Positions 33,091 through 45,520 are shown, counted from the first letter of the stretch. The stretch is DNA of 64,000 bases from Brachionus plicatilis (GCA_010279815.1 QEOQ01000180.1:233770-297769); one strand, 5' to 3'. Notes: generated by a model from the sequence alone, not told the origin. Program-made: numbers and translations.

Positions 33091-34506
33091 AGTGAAATAA
33101 GTGATACTCATTATTTTTAAAAAAGATCTAAAATCGGAAAAACTTTAAATAAATAATTTTCAGAAATATTTCTTTTTTTCAAATGCGATTATTTTTAATT
33201 AAAAGAATACATATTTAAAACCTTTATTATACCTTACTTTGATTACTTTTTCATGTTTATTTTATATTATTCTTATTTATGAATGGTAAAATTTCAAAAA
33301 AAAAAATTTCCAAATACAGTAGTACTACAAGACATGGTTTTCACTTAATTAACGTTTATTTCGTAAATTAATTTCTTAGTACAATAGGCAAATTTTGGAC
33401 GAAATTAAAGATTTTATTTAAATAAAATAGCGTTTAAAAAACTAAATATGGAATTGCTATGCTAATCTTATTTTTGTGTGCCAGTAAACAACAGCAATCA
33501 TATCTTGAGCGGAATTAAAAAAATTGAGCTTCCATGCAAATGAACTCGTTCAAATGGGAACGATTATGATAAAGTTATTGCTTTTGATAAAATTTGATGA
33601 CACAAAACTACAAATTGTAAACTTAACAAATTGTCGTTTTGTAACAACTTGCAGAACTCCCTTGGAATCAAAACAGAAAACTTTTAGACAAATAAGTAAA
33701 ATAGGACGGAATGGGAAAAAAATTTAATTTTACCCTAAAAATTTTATCAAGTCTTTTTTAAAATGTTAGATTTAAATTTTCATTTTTACGTACTAATTTT
33801 ACATTATAATTTTTTTAAACACGTAAAAAAAAGTAAAATTTTATTTTAAATAAAGTGAAGATATTTTGAATTGGGTTATAATTTTTTATTAAAAAAGAGA
33901 TATTTTTTTTAATAAAGTGATTTTTGTCGATAAAAAAGCTATACGATTAAAAGCTCCTTTAACAGACTTCTTTACATTTTATTTAGCGATTTATTTGATA
34001 ATTTTTTGATCTCATTTATTAAAAGACCATACTCTCGGTTTTTTGGTATAAATCCATTTATTAGAGAAAATAGGAAGATTGCAATTTTGTTTGAATATGT
34101 AAATTTGAAAAATAATTTTTTTTTTTAAAAAGATATTTACAAAAATAACAAAATTTGTAAAATAATATTTGAATCAAGGAAAACTATTAAATTCATTTGT
34201 TTGTTGAAAAATATTATTTCAATTTAAATTTTATTGGAAAAGCTACTTCTCTGCTTCGATTCGAAACCATTATCTTAATAAAAGACAATTGTTTAATCGA
34301 TGCATTCTTCATCGAAGTAGTTGAGTTAGTTGATATTAAGTAAAAGTAACATACTTGTAAATTTAAGTTATGAAACTTTAAAGTGAAGATTTAACAATTT
34401 AAAAAGATATTTATATTAAAAATTGAAAAAATTTTCCAGATATTTCGTATTAACTTTTTTTTTATAATTGAATAATTTAAAAAGGTTCAAAAATGAGAGA
34501 TAAAAT
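33091..34506. other. intergenic interval
   Basis: The stretch 33480-33727 is somewhat richer in G+C and open in one frame (LVQMGTIMIKLLLLIKFDDT and on), but it lacks an ATG at its start and matches nothing I know. The rest is AT-rich without genes. Confidence 0.4.
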
Positions 34507-34625
34507 GTCTAGGACCATATCACGTTGAATGCACCGGTTCTCGTCCGATCACCGAAGTTAAGCAACGTCGAGCCCGGTTAGTACTTGGATGGGTGACCGC
34601 CTGGGAATACCGGGTGTTCTAGGCT
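34507..34625 (+). rRNA. 5S ribosomal RNA
   Basis: 119 nt beginning GTCTAGGACCATATCACG and ending GTGTTCTAGGCT, colinear with animal 5S rRNA. The internal RNA polymerase III promoter is intact: box A (AAGTTAAGCAACGTCGAGC), intermediate element, and box C (GGATGGGTGACCGCCTGGG). The 5' and 3' ends can pair to form helix I. The T-rich TTTCTTTTT directly after is the expected pol III terminator. Only one copy occurs in the window, so this is a dispersed or lone gene rather than part of a visible tandem array. Confidence 0.96.
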
Positions 34626-35269
34626 TTCTTTTTATATTCATTTAAATTTTCCTAAATTTTATTAATTTTTCTGATTTTTTATTAATAAATTTAGATTGAT
34701 TAACTTAGATGCTAAAATTAAAAATTAGACTAAAAACAAATTAAATAAAACATAATTTTTTATTTGTTCTACTTGTTTCATTCAATCAATAAATTATTCA
34801 ACGCTTAAAATTAAAATCTAAAGAATCTGTTTTAAAATTCTTAAAAAGTTCATTTCTCTTAATTTCGTTTTTTCCAAAATATTTTAGTCTTGAATCTGAA
34901 GTCCAAGTGTAAATGATCGCCAAACAATTAACTTGTAATACAAAATTGGTTGTTTACTCAATTTTGAAAAAAAAATTATCACGAGACTAATAAAAGGGAA
35001 CCTTCATACATTAGAGCCCGAATAAGTCCGATATTGACCATATTCGATGAACTTTGATCATGGCACACTCATTCGATATCTTCAGGGAAAATAAATTTCA
35101 TTGCGAATTTGTTGAAAAAGATATTGATAATCATTTTGATGCATTTTGATAATAATCATTTTCAGATTCAAAAATTCTAATTCTAATAATTTCTTCTAAT
35201 ACTTAGAAAATAAAAATTATTAAAATCTTCTCCAATTATTATTAATAGAACAAATTTTTCCATGTCGCA
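34626..35269. other. intergenic interval
   Basis: AT-rich, no gene-like frame. It may contain further decayed LINE sequence leading into the relic that follows. Confidence 0.4.
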
Positions 35270-35595
35270 AAGTTTAAAATTACACAATGGTAGACTATGA
35301 TTCAAAAAACAAGCTGCAAATTGTTATAACCGAATACTAAAGAGATTTACGAGTCTTGATCTCAGATGACTTCAAATCTAGGAACCAATTAATCGGCATC
35401 AAAAAAAAAAGTATCTTTTGCTTATTGAAGCGAACCTTGATCACTCGAAACCAACTGACATGGAAAAAGTTATACACTTGTTTCATTCGATCACAAATTG
35501 AATTTGCGGTATCCTCTTGGAGTCCATACACAAAACAAGATAAAAAACACTTGAGAAAGTTCATTATAGAGCCACAAAAGTTGCCAGTAACTTAA
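35270..35595 (+). pseudogene. non-LTR retrotransposon reverse transcriptase relic (thumb region)
   Basis: After a degraded lead-in, the frame reads RDLRVLISDDFKSRNQLIGI, KKKSIFCLLKRTLITRNQLT, WKKLYTCFIRSQIEFAVSSW and SPYTKQDKKHLRKF. This is the KDLGV.ISDDLKW...LYK.LVRPHLEYAS..W.P segment found C-terminal to the YADD motif in LINE reverse transcriptases. It is truncated on both sides and lacks catalytic residues. Confidence 0.88.
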
Positions 35596-37174
35596 AAAAA
35601 TATTTTTCAAAGAAATAATTTTTTCAAATAAATTTAGAACAATAGTTTTTTTTTAAAAAAAGGTTTTAAAAATTCAAAAAAATTTGAAAAAATCATTGGT
35701 AATTTTAGATCATAAGCAAAGTTCAAAATTTTTATTTTAATATTGATTTTGATTTAAAAAGGTAGTATAATTATCATAATATTCTGTGATGACCCATCAT
35801 TTTTTTTAATAAAATTTTCCATCTCATTCATTTCAATTTTTTATAACTACTCTATTCAAAATTATTCAAATGATAAAAGAAAAAATATCATCATTGAGTT
35901 CATTAAGTTTGAATATCACACACAAAATTCTAAAATTTTGAACTTGTCTTTAATACAGGTTTAGGTCTTAATTGCATAATTTAATCATAGTTAGGTTAAA
36001 TTATAATTTAAAAAAACACTAAAAATCAATAATAAAATATAAAAAGAAGATTTGAGATAAAAATTTATTTGATTAAATATATATCTGTTGTATGTTATAT
36101 CTTTTCTTGAATAATTGCAAGAATCCTAATAAATTCAAAATGGCAAACTTTTAAATAAAATTCTATGATAAAACTACTCAGCATAATAATATTTAAAAAA
36201 TTCAAAACTGGTTATAAAATAAATTAAAGATAATTAATATTTGATCAAACTTTCTGGTTTTGATTTCAAATTTGGTATTTTGTAATTATTCCCATAAAAA
36301 CAGAATACAAAAACACAACTTACACGCATTAAATTATTTTTTGCTATTTTATTTGTTTTTATTTAAAATCTAGTTATCTTCAATTAGACTAAATTGACTT
36401 TTATTAAATCTGTTGCTATCAAGCACGTGAATCTATAAGTAATTCTCATTTTTCTAAAAGAAATATTTTAAATATATCCTTTTAAAAAAACCCCAAGAAA
36501 AGCTTAAATTTAAATTTTTTTAACTTTCAGTTTATTCAAATCTGAGTTAAAAATTAAGTTCTATCAGGAAATATATTTAAAAGCTAAGTATGACAAATAT
36601 ATTTTAAATCGATTAAATTCTCAGAAAAACAGGCTTTTTCAATAAAAACTTTCGTAATATTTAGATTAAAAAATTGGGATAATTTTTTTAGCTGTTCTTT
36701 TTACTCTAAGTAAAATAAGAGTCGAAATTTTAATAAATAATTTTAGCAAATAAATGTAAAAATTTAATTTAATTTTCTAAAGAATAAAAAATAATCTGAA
36801 AAATGCCGAAAGTTTTTGTTTTTTCAATTTTTTATTATCAGGAATATAAATTTCTTTTTTACAGCAGAAATATTTTAGATAATTGAAATTTTAGGTTCTA
36901 AAAATCATAGTTTAATATTAATAGAAAAAAATTGCATAAAAGAGTCGAATTAAATCCATAGAAATCTTGATAAAATAAAGCCTAAGAACATTATTATTTT
37001 ATTCAGTACTTAAATTTAGTGATGAAATATTTATTATCATGCAGCTAAATAAGTGGGATGCTGCCAAAAAACTAAGAAAGATTGAAATGGATTTCGAAAT
37101 TATATAAAAAGAAAAAAAAATTGATTTTAGATATAAATCTAATTTAATAGAAACAATACATTTTTAAAATCAAC
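35596..37174. other. intergenic interval
   Basis: AT-rich; nothing supported on either strand. Confidence 0.5.
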
Positions 37175-37387
37175 ATGCTTACCACAAGCAAAGAAATAAC
37201 ACTAAAGCAAGTTGTTTTAATGAACAAAAATTCAAAATCAGATCAATCAGAAACTAGTTTATCCGAGGAACTTTTACGCTTTGTTTGCATAAATCTTATT
37301 TGTATATTCACAATTATTTTAATAATGACATCATGCTATATAGCCCATGTTATATATGGCAGTCTTTGGAAGCCTTTTGTAAAGTAA
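37175..37387 (+). CDS. small putative single-pass membrane protein
   Basis: A 70-residue ORF from ATG 37175. The first 37 residues are polar (many Ser, Lys, Glu), followed by a hydrophobic segment of about 22 residues (FVCINLICIFTIILIMTSCY) and a short tail GSLWKPFVK. The layout suits a single-pass membrane peptide. No homologue is recognised. Composition is less AT-biased than the flanks, but the ORF is short enough to be chance. Introns cannot be ruled out. Confidence 0.35.
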   Translation: MLTTSKEITLKQVVLMNKNSKSDQSETSLSEELLRFVCINLICIFTIILIMTSCYIAHVIYGSLWKPFVK

Positions 37388-38689
37388 ACATTTTTTAAAT
37401 ATTTAATTACTGATTTAGTAATAGTGTCATTGATTGAATTTGATTTTTTGATTATTTAAAAAATCAAAAATCCAAAAAAAAAATTTCAATTTAAGTTTTC
37501 CTAATAACAAATATTAAACTTCAACCTTATTTAATAATAAAACAAAATATTTTTTTCAAATTTGGTTTAAGGAATAGGTCAAAAAAGAGAGAAAAAAAAA
37601 TTATGGAATCTGTTTCGATAAATCATAAACTTAATAAAGAATCAAAATTGGTAAAAAATGAAATCAACAACCATAAAAATATTGATGAAGGTAACTTATT
37701 TTTGACAATTTCTTTTTGGAATTTTTAAAATTGTTTTTCATGATTTTAATTTTTTTAGTTGATTATTAAGATTCAAATTTTAGATGAATTATTTTTTTAA
37801 AATAATTAAACACTGACTTTAATCTGGATTTTTGTAGAAAGATTTCTACAAATAATTTAATTTTACATCATTAAAAATGATGAATAAAGATATCTGAGGA
37901 AAATTTTTATTGCTTGAATTTTTTCAATAAAACCAGTCGACTCGGTTTACGATTTTTTTATGCCTACAAATCTTTTGATATAGAAAAATCTTTTTCCAGC
38001 ATACATAATTTTAATAAAAAATTTAGAATTATCTTTTTCTTAATCGGTTTTTAAATATTTATGAAAATTTTTAATTTTAAAAAATCTTAAATCTTTTGGG
38101 ATGAAATCAACTCGAAAACATAATTTTTTTGTTTTATAACCTTAAAAGATTCTAATAGAAAAAGTAAGTTATTTTCGTTTTAGAGCGCTTAAATTTTAGA
38201 AAATTGTTAATTCAAACAAACTTAATTTTTTTCCTGAAATTCTAATTTGATTGATTAATAAAATAAATTAAACACTTGGACAATCTTTATTGCTTCTACT
38301 AGCCCAGTAAATTTTTATTTAAAAAAAAAATTCAAATATTTTATAGATTTTCTCTATTAAATTTTTAAAAAATTTTTGTCTTTCAAGGTTAATTATTTTT
38401 TATTCTAGTGATTAACTTGGTTTAAAAATGATACTTGTCAAAATCAAAGAAAATTAAGCTTGAAAAATCGTTTTGAAAAATGAGTCCAGCGTTCAAGTAC
38501 TATCTGAGTATGGAGCTAAGCATTTAGAAATTGTTGAGTCATCATTATTTATTAAAAATACTGAAACATTGTTGATTATATTTTGCAAATAATAAAATTA
38601 TTTATAACAATCTATTAAATTATTAAAAATTTCAAACTTAATGAAATTTATTAAACATCATAAAAAAAAGTTTTTTTTTTGTTGAGGCT
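37388..38689. other. HUS1 upstream region
   Basis: AT-rich. A short open piece starting ATG 37602 (MESVSINHKLNKESKLVKNE) runs into a GTAACTT that could be a donor site, but I found no matching next exon. Directly before the HUS1 ATG a T-rich tract ends TTGTTGAG (38678-38685), an acceptor-like string. Confidence 0.4.
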
Positions 38690-39577
38690 ATGAAATTCGG
38701 AGTCAAACTTTTAGATTCGAGTAATATTGAATATTTCACTCAAATTGTATCAACTGTAAGTAAGCTATGTTCAAAAACAGCTAGTGATAAATCATGCGCT
38801 TTGAAGTTGACCACGGATTTGGTTTATTTTATTTTGCCTGAGTTTGCGGCCAATAATTTAGGCAGTGGTGGCTCAGGCCGTACTTCATTCTGGATGAGTT
38901 TAGACCCAAAGTCATTGTTTGACTTTTATATATGCGAAGGTAAATCTTGTGAAGAAAATTTGATAATGCTTGAGATTCAGCCAGACAATTTATTGCGAGC
39001 ACTCAAATCAAGTCCAAATATGAAAATGGTGCGAATCAAGCTAACCAAGAGGCAAACGCCTTGTATCACTGTTGAAATAGATTTGCACTCAATATCTTCG
39101 AAAACAAGCTCAAGGACCATAACTCACGATATCCCAGTAAAAGTAATTTCCTCATCCAAACTCTCTTCCACCGATTTCCAAGAGCCAAACATTGATGCTG
39201 CTCATTTAAGTATTCAAATTCCCCCGATTAAAATAGTCAAGCATATGGTGGAGAGAATGAAGTGTCTGAGTGAATTTGTATTCCTAGAAGCGACTGATCA
39301 AGGAACTTTGACTTTCAAAATAGATGCCGATGCTGCCTCAGTTTGTACTTATTTCAGAAATTTGACCAATTTGCCAATTCACAGACAAAATGCAGATGAA
39401 TATAGCTTATGTACGGTTCGATTAAGCCTAAAACGACTCTCAGATTTCATTAACGCCTTGCAATTTCAGCCTAATAAAATTATATGTAATTTTGTAAATA
39501 ACAAATATGCGCATTTTTTTGTAATTCATAACGAGGACCTCGTACTTCAGTATCTTATCTCTTCAGTTCTAATTTAA
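38690..39577 (+). CDS. HUS1: checkpoint clamp subunit HUS1
   Basis: HUS1 subunit of the 9-1-1 (RAD9-RAD1-HUS1) ring, a PCNA-like clamp loaded at damaged DNA to activate ATR signalling in the nucleus. It is a 295-residue single-exon ORF (human 280). Family landmarks: start MKFGVKLLD, LTTDLVYFILPEFAANN, FWMSL, LMLEIQPDNLLRALKSS, RIKLTKRQTPCITVEIDL, the strongly conserved SSSR-like then THDIPVKVI, and NKIICNFVNNKYAHFFVIHN...LVLQYLIS near the end. A Ser/Gly-rich loop (NNLGSGGSGRTS) is an insertion relative to vertebrates. The lack of introns contrasts with CCT8 and RNF121. Its stop is only 82 bp before the ATG of IGHMBP2 on the same strand, which suggests joint transcription. Confidence 0.9.
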   Translation: MKFGVKLLDSSNIEYFTQIVSTVSKLCSKTASDKSCALKLTTDLVYFILPEFAANNLGSGGSGRTSFWMSLDPKSLFDFYICEGKSCEENLIMLEIQPDNLLRALKSSPNMKMVRIKLTKRQTPCITVEIDLHSISSKTSSRTITHDIPVKVISSSKLSSTDFQEPNIDAAHLSIQIPPIKIVKHMVERMKCLSEFVFLEATDQGTLTFKIDADAASVCTYFRNLTNLPIHRQNADEYSLCTVRLSLKRLSDFINALQFQPNKIICNFVNNKYAHFFVIHNEDLVLQYLISSVLI

Positions 39578-39626
39578 ATTTTGCACTTTTTTTTTAATAT
39601 TTTTCTAAAATTTTCCAAATATTAAT

Positions 39627-39659
39627 CAATAAAAATTTTGTAAATTTATCTTTTTTTAG
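39627..39659 (+). promoter_or_regulatory. poly(A) signal and splice-acceptor string between HUS1 and IGHMBP2
   Basis: In the 82-bp gap AATAAA (about 39629-39634) is followed by a T-rich run ending CTTTTTTTAG (39650-39659), and the IGHMBP2 ATG follows the AG at once. This is the arrangement of spliced-leader trans-splicing in operons: 3' end signal for the upstream gene, then an acceptor for the downstream one. No cis intron donor would give a sensible fusion with HUS1. Function is inferred. Confidence 0.55.
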
Positions 39660-42600
39660 ATGGATACTTCCAAGTTTATAACAAAGCAGCTCGAGCTTAT
39701 TGAACTAGAAAAATATGCCGAGATCGAAGAATCAAAGTAACTAGGACTTGATTAGAAAAAAAATGCTAATTAAAATTATTTTTAAGAGAGCTATTAAATA
39801 GTTGTAGTTTGCAGAGGCTTCAAATAAAAGGTCTTTGTTTATTAAAGTTGAAAATTGATCAAAAGTTTACTGGACTTTACGGAAGAACCATAATTGTATT
39901 TATAACTGCTGTTCCAAACAAAACCATCAACACGCAGCATTTTTCCTCAGGTTTGTCCAAATCTAAAAATTAACATTTACTCAAAAATTTATCTAGAGTT
40001 TATAAGATTATCTGTTTGAGATTATGAGCATTAAAATTTAAAAAAAAAATAAAATCTGTTATCCTTTACCGAATAAAACTAACTTTAAATTTAAAAATTA
40101 AAAAAGCATTCTTAAGTTTTTTAAAGTTATTAAATAGATGGTACTTAAAAAACAGAATACAGGCACTTTACTCGGTTTGGTGTTTTCTTTCACTTTATAG
40201 TTTTTACTTTAATTACTGCATGTCATTTTTCTGAAAAAATATTTTTAAAGAATATTTTTTTAAAGCAATTAAATAAAATAATAGTTAATTGATCCTCCAA
40301 AAATATTTTATCAACAAACAAATTTCTTTTAAACACAAGAGTTTGCGTGTCACGAAAAAAAGCTAATGTTTTTTCGGACTAAAAAATTGTGCAATGATTA
40401 TTTTAACTGAACACTAGAACTCGCGGTGGAAAAAAATCAAAAATTTATATATTTTAATAGCGTGGTACTACTAAATAAAATTAAGAAAGAAGATTATACT
40501 TCTAAATCTTTATTTCCAAAAAACTATTACTCCAACTAAAACTAAAATACAGCATATATTTATAAAGAAAAAGAAAGAGAGAAAGGACCTGGGATACAGA
40601 AGGTGATATTAATTTATAAACAAATGAGTTTAAAGATAGAAATAATTAATTAATAAAAGAATCTTCCGGAGGTTCTAGTGTTAAAGTTCTTTTAAGCTTT
40701 TAATTAGAATAGTACCAAAATTTTATTTTATGCACAAAAAAGGGAATTACTATTCTAAACAAATAAGCACCAAATTAATAAAAAAATACATTTTTAATAA
40801 AAGAAAACCATTTATGACAAATTTAAATTCTATTTAAATTATTAATCATTCACAATTTACACTAAAAGAAATCAATTTAAAATTTTTCTTAAAATTTTTT
40901 TAAAATTATTTATTTTAAATTTTAATAGAAAAATTAAAAGATAATTAAAAGAAAATTATTTAGCAATCATTTTTAAAAAGAAACATAAATTAATTTATTA
41001 AAATTTCTTTTAATTTAAAAAATCTATTTAAAAATAATTACAAAGATTTTTTTTTTAAATTTGAAAGAAAATTTTTTTACAATTTTCAAATCTTACTGCA
41101 GTGTTAGATTTTTTTTAGATTCACAAAAATTTATAAGATGTAGGATGATTAAAATTAAATAGGACAATTAAAAAATTAGAATTTTCCTATAAAATCTACC
41201 CATGATCAAAAAGTGAGTGAATTTTAGAACAAGGAGCAGAAGCAACTATGCAGAGGTACAACATTTATTTTAAAGGTACTTTAAAAAGTTAAAGTTATTA
41301 AAATTTTAAAATCATATACTCATACATCAAAAAGTACACCATTTTTAAAACATTAGTAAAATTTTTTTATGGAAAGGCTAGTCAAGAAAAATTCAAAATT
41401 CAAAAAAAAATTTAAATTTAAAGGTGATATTGTGTCATTAAGCGAAAACAGTGTGCCTCCAAGTCAATTAAATTCGGCAAAAAATGTACTAACTGGCACA
41501 GTAACCAAAGTCAACAATTACAGTATATCGGTGGCAATTGATAATGATATTGAAACTATAGATGACGGCCTGAATGAAAATGATACTTTCAAGCTTTTAA
41601 AATTGTGCAATGAGGTGACTCATAAGCGTATAAAAGGCGCTCTGATTTCAATCAAGGAGAATAAAGTCAATAGCCGTTCATCACATTTATTTGATGTAAT
41701 TTTTCAAAATTGTCAGCCAGAAAAAATCCAAACCATGCTAGGCAATGAATTGAAATTAGCTTTTTTTAATAGTCGGCTTGACCAGTCTCAACAAAATGCG
41801 GTAAAATTTTCCTTCGAGCAAAAAGATCTAGCTATCATACATGGACCACCGGGCACTGGCAAAACAACCACTCTAGTCGAAATCATAAAGCAAAACTGTC
41901 TCAAGTACAAACAAAAATTGCTAATATGTGCACCATCGAACATTGCTGTTGACAATTTAGTTGAGCGATTAGCCATTCCGGAAAAAGGTTTCTCTAAAAT
42001 CAAGCTTATTCGCCTGGGACATCCGGCAAGACTTTTGGAAAATATACACCAATACAGTTTAGATTCTGTGCTAACCAAGAGCGATCAATACAAGCTAGCT
42101 AGTGATATCAAGTCTGACATGGACAAAACTTTGAGACTAATTCGAAAATCAAGTACACAAAAATGCGAGAGAGAAAGCTTAAAAAGAGAAATGAGAGAGC
42201 TGAGAAAAGAATTGTACCAGCGAGAAAATAGAGCTTTGAAAGAAGTGCTCAAAGAAGCTGATTGTATACTGGCCACATTGACCACTACGCATTCAGATGG
42301 TCCACTAAAACACTTGACAGAAGACCACTTTGACATAATAATCATTGACGAATGTTCTCAAGCGTTGGAAGCAGCTTGTTGGATACCATTGGTAAGAGGT
42401 GCCAAAAAACTAATTCTAGCTGGAGACCACTTGCAGCTGCCACCGACAATTTTAAGCAAAGAAGCCGCTGTAAAAGGCCTGGACCTTACTTTAATGAAAA
42501 GACTTATTGACACTTATGGCCACGAGTGTACCAAAATGTTAACCATCCAATATCGAATGAACAAATTGATCAACAATTGGATTTCAGACAGGCTCTATGA

Positions 42601-44293
42601 GTCCAAATTAGTGGCTCATGAAACTGTGGCCGAACATTTGCTGTGCGATTTGGACGCCATTGACAAAAATGAAAATACCAATACAGCTTTGGTTTTTATT
42701 GACACCGAAGGATGTGATATGCCAGAGATGGTAATTGTTGATGAAAATTCTTCCGAAGACGAAGAATCAAAGGCTAATGATGGCGAAGCAAATGTTGTAT
42801 GCAAACATGTATCTGATTTGATTAAGGCAAAGCTGAAACAACAAGACATTGCCGTAATTACACCGTATAATTTACAAATGCAGCTCATTAAGGCTAAGCT
42901 GCATGCAAAATTTCCCAATGTGGAAGTTAAATCAGTGGACGGCTTTCAGGGCAGAGAAAAAGAAGCCATAATTTTGTCTTTGGTCAGATCGAACTCCAGG
43001 GGTGAAGTTGGATTCTTGGCCGATCAGAGAAGAATAAATGTGGCTATAACCAGAGCAAGAAGGCATTTGTGCGTGGTTGCAGACTCCCACACTTGTAAAA
43101 ATGATCAATTTTTGAAAAGTTTCCTGGACTATTGTGAGCAGTATGGCGATATTCGATCTGGCTTTGATTACCAAGGCTCGGGCAACGATCTAAGTGAGCT
43201 AGAGTTTGAAGACATTAAATTTTCAAAGCTGAAAATCAAGGAACATAGGCCAAAATCTGATGGCAACAAGCAAAAATTGGTCAAAAAGAAAAAAGATGCT
43301 GAAACTGAAGAGGACAAAGTGTTCCAATCGGAGGTTAATGAAATTATAGAAAAGCTCAAAAATGGACACATTCAAGAATTTTCTTTTTCGTCCAAGTTGA
43401 ATCCTAAGCAGCGCAGAATTGTGCATGAAATGGCCGAGAAGAATAAAATTGAGCATGAAAGTCAGGGTGCTGATGATAATCGATTTATTAGAATTTATCT
43501 ATATAGGAAAATTGTCGAGGAGCCAAAAGCAATTGTATTTGCAGAGCCAGTGATTGAAGAGGCTCAGGGTGCTATTGAGATAAGCAACAATTTCGATGGT
43601 TTGTCAGAGGAAAATTCAAAGAAAAAGAAAGTAAAAAAGACAAAACAAAATGCCAAACAGGTTGTACACGTTGTTGAGCCCAAGGCTAAAAAAGAAACCG
43701 GTTGCTATTTGTTAGGTGAGCTAACTGACCAGAATGATTCTGATTTGAAGTTTCGCAGCGATTGTAGAGTTTGTCCTTGGTGTAAAAAGTTTATTTTGAA
43801 TTCAAGTTTTGTCATGCATCAGCTACACTGTTCCAAGTTACACAGTAATTTAGATGTCGAACCAAAGCAGGAAGTTTCGAATAAAAAAACAGCTGGTTCT
43901 GGCAAAAATAGCAAAGTAAAAAAAAATCCACTTGAAACTGCTAAAACCGATGATTTTGATGAGCTATTGGAAATGTTCCAGAAGTCAAATAGTGTTTGTA
44001 ATTTTCAGGGATGTAAGGTTTTGGTTCAAACACTAGGTCAAAATTGTGAATTTTGTCGCAGTAGGTTTTGTTTAAAGCATAGCTTGGCCGAAGCTCATGG
44101 TTGCGGTGATGAGGCCAAAGCACAAGCTAGGGCTCATATAAGAAAAACTGGTAATTTGCAGGTTAATGAAAAGCAGTCTTCGTATGCTGAAAAAATTCGG
44201 CATCAATATAATGAAAAGAAATTGCATGAAAAAATAGAAACAATGCGAGCTGAAAGAACTGGTTCAAACAAAAACAAAGATAAAAAAAATTAA
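39660..44293 (+). CDS. IGHMBP2: DNA/RNA helicase SMUBP-2 (IGHMBP2)
   Basis: ATP-dependent 5'-3' superfamily 1B helicase linked to ribosomes, tRNA and translation. Exons 39660-39736, 39802-39950 and 41424-44293 give about 1,031 residues (human 993). The first exon MDTSKFITKQLELIELEKYA and second exon IKGLCLLKLKIDQKFTGLYG match the family N terminus, so the true third exon begins at 41424, not at the ATG 41369. Motifs: Q motif LDQSQQNAV; Walker A GPPGTGKTT (residues about 216-224); APSNIAVDNLVERL; DECSQA (about 384); LAGDHLQLPP; QYRMN; SVDGFQGREKEAIILSLVRS; NVAITRARRHL. After the helicase come an R3H-like segment (KQRRIVHEMAEKNKIEH), a C2H2-like motif (CPWCKKFILNSSFVMHQLHC) and a C-terminal AN1 zinc finger (CNFQGCK...CEFCRSRFCLKHSLAEAHGC). 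Intron 2 is 1.47 kb, far longer than the 65-nt intron 1. Confidence 0.95.
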
Positions 44294-44633
44294 ATCAAAC
44301 GAAAATTTTTTTATTTTTGTTTTAATAAATTTTAATATTTAACTTAAATCGGATCAGCATCAATTTATTTTTTTTAAATATATGTATTGATCATTAATTA
44401 ATGATTAATTAAAATTTGAGTTTTTTTTTAAACCAAAATTCAAATCGAAATTTTAACCTGAGCCTGAAAATTGTAATGAAATTTTATTTATTTAATTCTA
44501 ATTTGAAAATTTGTAAACTTGTTAAAATTAAGTTTTTTTTTGTCTAGCTAACTAAATTGTAATGAAATTTTATTTTTCTTTAAATTAAAAATAATTATTA
44601 GTTTTAAAATTCTTTTCTAATTATTAAACATTA

Positions 44634-45147
44634 GGCATGTTGAAGTTTATGATCAAATGATCAAATGCTCAATTAAAAAGTAAGCATAATAATTTCTTAA
44701 ATTAACGAAATGATTTTTTTTTATTGGTAATGATTTAACATATTATGCTACAGTCTCAAAAAATTATTTTAAGTTGATTGTAAAATAAATGGATTGATAA
44801 TCGATTTTTAGAATTAAAAAGAGTACAAAATCCTAAAGACAAAAAACTTAACTTCGCAAAGATAATAAGATTAAAAAACTAAATAACATTTTATGTTCAG
44901 AAAAAAATTTATTTATTTGCATTATTAACTTTACTAAAAAATCAAAAATAATCGATCATTTTAGATAATTTTGAACAAACTATTAATTTAAAATTTATTT
45001 TTTTTTGAAATTTTAATGTAACAAACTATGTTAATCAATGTTACATCAAGAATTTTATAAAATTCTACCTAATTATTCAGGAAATTTATTATTAAATATA
45101 AAATGAGCAATTTGATATAAAGTTTTGATCATAAACCTCAACATGCC
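44634..45147. mobile_element. TIR element, GGCATGTTGA ends, 8-bp target duplication
   Basis: GGCATGTTGAAGTTTATGAT at the left and the inverse of GGCATGTTGAGGTTTATGAT at the right, flanked by perfect AAACATTA copies (44626-44633, 45148-45155). 514 bp, AT-rich inside, no ORF. The 8-bp duplication fits hAT or a related superfamily; terminal sequence differs from the other families here. Confidence 0.85.
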
Positions 45148-45358
45148 AAACATTACAGAGTTTAAGACTAAATTTTTTTTAGAAAAATGAAAAAAAATTA
45201 AAATAAAATCGTAAAATTTACAATCTAATTTTTATGAAGATTTTAACAAGTTTTTACATAAAATTAACACAAATTATCACGATCTTCTGGGTTTTTTTTT
45301 GCTTGTTTTTTTCGAATTCAGAATTTACTGGGTACCTTATTAAATTATTTTTTTGAAC

Positions 45359-45520
45359 CAGAGCTATTAAAAGGTCAAAAAATCTTCCAATAAGTCCTAG
45401 TCACTAAAATTAAAGTTCAAGACCAGACTAAAAAAATTTAAATTACCGACAGAAAAAATTAAACTATAGACTTTAATTTTAATGACTATAAATTTAAATT
45501 CTGACTTTTAAACAACTCTG
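45359..45520. mobile_element. short hAT-type MITE
   Basis: Ends CAGAGCTATTAAAAGGTC and TGACTTTTAAACAACTCTG, with flanks TTTTGAAC and ATTTTAAC alike at 6 of 8 positions. A worn, short member of the CAGAGTTG family. Confidence 0.65.

Noticed and set aside
37602..37725. Short ORF MESVSINHKL... as a gene
   Set aside because: A donor-like GTAACTT follows, but no downstream exon could be joined, and unspliced it is only about 40 codons.
41369..41423. ATG 41369 as the start of IGHMBP2
   Set aside because: Splicing 39950 to 41424 yields the conserved SSGDIVSL sequence; 41369-41423 is intron ending in AAAG, and the true start is in the exon at 39660.
41788..44123. Several 60-100-codon frames on the minus strand across IGHMBP2
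   Set aside because: They are shadows of a strongly conserved plus-strand helicase and have no recognisable domains.
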